In this document: positions 32,419 to 34,047 of the stretch, one piece after another | How positions within the stretch are numbered: the first letter of the stretch is position 1 | How the letters are laid out: every line of letters starts with the position of its first letter | Assembly (NCBI GenBank): GCA_910585065.1 | Contig: CAJUCG010000008.1 | Coordinates: 1 to 34,047 of the forward strand | Source of the DNA: an uncultured Lachnospiraceae bacterium | GTDB taxonomy: Bacteria; Bacillota; Clostridia; Lachnospirales; Lachnospiraceae | Reading direction: 5' to 3' | Length of the DNA: 34,047 nt | Translations under genes and position numbers: made by a program | Notes under the pieces: generated by a model | Database searches by the model: none | Seen by the model: only the letters and a program-made list of their open reading frames with translations | Told to the model about the DNA's origin: nothing

Positions 32419-33504
32419 CTAGCGCACTTTTACAAACTCACCAAACTCATCCAGATAGTATATATGTTCTGCATCCTCTGTAAAATAAAGATTGCCCGCC
32501 AACGCCCCTTGATAAAATACATTTAAGCAGTAAGCCTCCTCCCCCGCCACAACTGTCTTCCAATTGTCAAGCACAAGGCTGCACTCATCAAGTGCTGCGG
32601 GAAGCCCAAGCGAGGCATAAGGAATTTCCCCTAGAAGCTCCGCCGCCAAATCTGCGGTGATCTCCCCGTCTTCCCTCTCCCCATTCGACTCCTGTCCGCT
32701 ATGATCTGGCAAATCATCAAACTTTCGAACTGCGCCGTCCTCATAAAAATATACCTTCCCCTCCTCTTTCTCTACCAGTACATCGTAATCTTGTATCTTT
32801 CCCCCATAAGTCACATCATAGCGAAAATATTCCACGCCCCCCTTTGAAAAATTAGAATCGGACAGGGTAAAGCGATATCCCGCCTCCCAGAAAATTTCCG
32901 CAAGAATATCGTTTGCCTCCTCCGCACTAAGAGAATCCCCCTTGCTTGGCGTAGGAGTTTGGCTCACCGAATCCGGGTTTGTTACCTCTACTGTAACTGT
33001 CGGGCTTGGCGTGATGGTTTCCGGGTCAGAAGTTGGCTTTAGTGTCGGAGTCGCATCCGGTATTTCCTCCGCCTTTGTCGGCACAGATATTGTGGCTGTT
33101 GGCTCCGGCGTGACAGATACATCCTCCATCGGTGTTGCTGATGGCTCCGGCGTGATCGTTCCCGGAAAGATTCCGGGGGTTACCGCCCCACTCGGCTTTG
33201 CCTGTCCCGTTGGCGCAGGATCTGCAGAATCATCCTTATCTTTTTTAAAATACAAAACTGCCAAAACAATAATTGTAAGCAGCAAAAGAATAAGAAAGAG
33301 ATTCATCCATCGATCAGAATCTTTCTTTTTTCTCTTTCTTTTATTGTTAAAATTGCCGCTCTGCCGTCCATTCCTGTTTCCCCCGACTCCGCCACCGCGC
33401 TGACCTCTGGAATTTCCGGCACTCGGACTCTCCCGGTTTCTCCGGTTCGCCATCTGCTCCCAAGTCGGCTCGCCCTGCCTTTGCGTATCGTTCTCTAATG
33501 ACAT
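32419..33504 (-). CDS. Membrane-anchored protein with Thr/Pro stalk and duplicated C-terminal module
   Basis: 361 residues; AAAGGTGGGG precedes the ATG. The N-terminus (1-66) is polar, Gly/Arg/Asn-rich and ends in a Lys/Arg cluster (KRKRKKK). One transmembrane helix at about 67-86 gives an N-in, C-out topology. About 87-190 is a low-complexity stalk rich in Thr, Pro, Ser and Glu (TPEPSATP, TPEPTATI, PTLKPTSD, TPTPSK). The extracellular C-terminus has two related units, about 191-262 and 281-361. Each starts with a short helix (SAEEANDILAEI; TADLAAELLGEI) and ends in beta strands (GKVYFYEDGAVRKF; EHIYYLDEFGEFVKV). They may be PepSY-like, but I am not certain. Function unknown; a surface sensor or wall-associated protein is possible. 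It sits between a HAD hydrolase gene (64 bp) and pepF (33 bp). Confidence 0.8.
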   Translation of the reverse strand: MSLENDTQRQGEPTWEQMANRRNRESPSAGNSRGQRGGGVGGNRNGRQSGNFNNKRKRKKKDSDRWMNLFLILLLLTIIVLAVLYFKKDKDDSADPAPTGQAKPSGAVTPGIFPGTITPEPSATPMEDVSVTPEPTATISVPTKAEEIPDATPTLKPTSDPETITPSPTVTVEVTNPDSVSQTPTPSKGDSLSAEEANDILAEIFWEAGYRFTLSDSNFSKGGVEYFRYDVTYGGKIQDYDVLVEKEEGKVYFYEDGAVRKFDDLPDHSGQESNGEREDGEITADLAAELLGEIPYASLGLPAALDECSLVLDNWKTVVAGEEAYCLNVFYQGALAGNLYFTEDAEHIYYLDEFGEFVKVR

Positions 33505-33568
33505 AAATATTCCCCACCTTTCTTTTGCTGCTTCTGCATTTTCTCTTTCATTCGCCAGAAAATACCTA

Positions 33569-34047
33569 TCAGGAAAGAAGCGTTGGCAGCAGTTTTAAAA
33601 ATTCTTGGTATGTCCCGCTCTCTATGGTATAGGTACTCTCCACGCCCTCAATCGGCGCGGCAAGTTCTTTGCTTGAAACAAACAAACATGAATCCATCCC
33701 AAATAGATTTGCCCCGTAAATATCACTGCTCCGATCATTGCCGATCATTAGTGACTCTTTGGGCTGTACATTAAACTGCCTAGTTAACTCCCCAAAAAAG
33801 ATTGGGTCGGGCTTGCGGCAGCCGTAATCCGAGGAAAGCAAAATCCCGTCAAACAACGCGGTGAGTCCAACCAATTCCAGATCCCGCACCGTGTACTCCC
33901 GCTGCGCATTCGAGAGCAGATAGATCCCTCGCCCCGCCTTTCGCAGCCGTTCAAAAACATCGTGTATCCCCGGATAGAGGGAAAGTCTTACTGTGGAGAT
34001 CTCCCGGTAATACCTCGCCGCCTCACACGCATAATTTCTCCGCAGAG
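33569..34047 (-). CDS. HAD-superfamily hydrolase (5' end outside window)
   Basis: The last 159 residues of the protein are visible; the start lies beyond the window. Motif II is LLSNAQ, motif III the lysine in GCRKPDP, and motif IV IGNDRSSDIYGANLFGMDSCLF, all of the HAD phosphatase family with a C1-type cap. The nucleophile motif DxDxT should lie upstream and is not visible. The layout (LYPGIHDVFERLRKAG before motif II) resembles small-molecule phosphatases of the phosphoglycolate phosphatase/YjjG type. The substrate cannot be told. An internal ATG at 33889 exists, but the frame and family similarity continue upstream through to the window edge. Confidence 0.85.
   Translation of the reverse strand, partial: LRRNYACEAARYYREISTVRLSLYPGIHDVFERLRKAGRGIYLLSNAQREYTVRDLELVGLTALFDGILLSSDYGCRKPDPIFFGELTRQFNVQPKESLMIGNDRSSDIYGANLFGMDSCLFVSSKELAAPIEGVESTYTIESGTYQEFLKLLPTLLS

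Noticed and set aside
32970..33180. Possible tandem DNA repeat or CRISPR-like periodicity
   Set aside because: The repeats are irregular and follow TPEPT/TPSPT-type codons of a low-complexity stalk; there are no constant repeats with unique spacers.
32942..33403. 153-codon plus-strand frame with Val/Gly repeats
   Set aside because: It is the antisense image of the Thr/Pro stalk codons of the 361-residue membrane protein.

Overview
The window looks like a chromosome segment of a motile, endospore-forming, low-to-mid GC Clostridia bacterium, most likely a Lachnospiraceae member. The evidence is a complete spoIIAA-spoIIAB-sigF operon, a methyl-accepting chemotaxis protein, a FliD-like protein, a T-box leader on valS, a Big_2-type domain on a secreted protease, and sigma-A promoters with 17-18 bp spacers. 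I see no tRNA, rRNA, CRISPR array, transposase, integrase or phage gene. The region reads as core chromosome rather than an island. Genus and species cannot be fixed from this sequence alone.

Layout. 1-2488 (minus): 3'-truncated multidomain wall-polymer enzyme (GT2 plus CDP-glycerol glycerophosphotransferase). 2489-2722: divergent promoters. 2723-6942 (plus): type II topoisomerase pair, parE-parC type. 7022-7060: shared bidirectional terminator. 7084-10100 (minus): solute-binding lipoprotein followed by a chemoreceptor, with one promoter and no permease genes. 10295-11523 (plus): LysM-GH18 spore-type hydrolase behind a sigma-E-like promoter. 11536-13303 (minus): spoIIA operon, with SpoIIAB carrying an unusual N-terminal extension. 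13405-14990 (minus): a 49-residue ORF and a zinc-ribbon/TPR membrane protein with their own promoter and terminator. 15176-16579 (minus): FapA/DUF342 protein. 16738-19933 (minus): valS with a T-box riboswitch whose likely specifier is GUA.

19930-26841 (minus) is the most intriguing part: one four-gene operon from a strong promoter. Transcription order is a 1186-residue protein with beta-sandwich domains and a long helical region, a divergent Hsp70/actin-fold-like protein with degenerate phosphate loops, a TPR-like protein, and a coiled-coil protein with two membrane spans. It looks like a membrane-linked chaperone- or scaffold-like complex of unknown role. I associate the first two with the uncharacterised families DUF5717 and DUF5716, from memory.

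27016-30583 (plus): a FliD-like protein and a secreted subtilisin-like protease, probably cotranscribed. 30589-34047 (minus): oligoendopeptidase F, a membrane-anchored protein with a Thr/Pro stalk and a duplicated C-terminal module, and a HAD hydrolase cut by the window end.

Starts were adjusted where a clear ribosome binding site favours a different codon: parE, spoIIAA, spoIIAB, the 49-residue ORF, the TPR gene, the Hsp70-like gene and the FliD-like gene.
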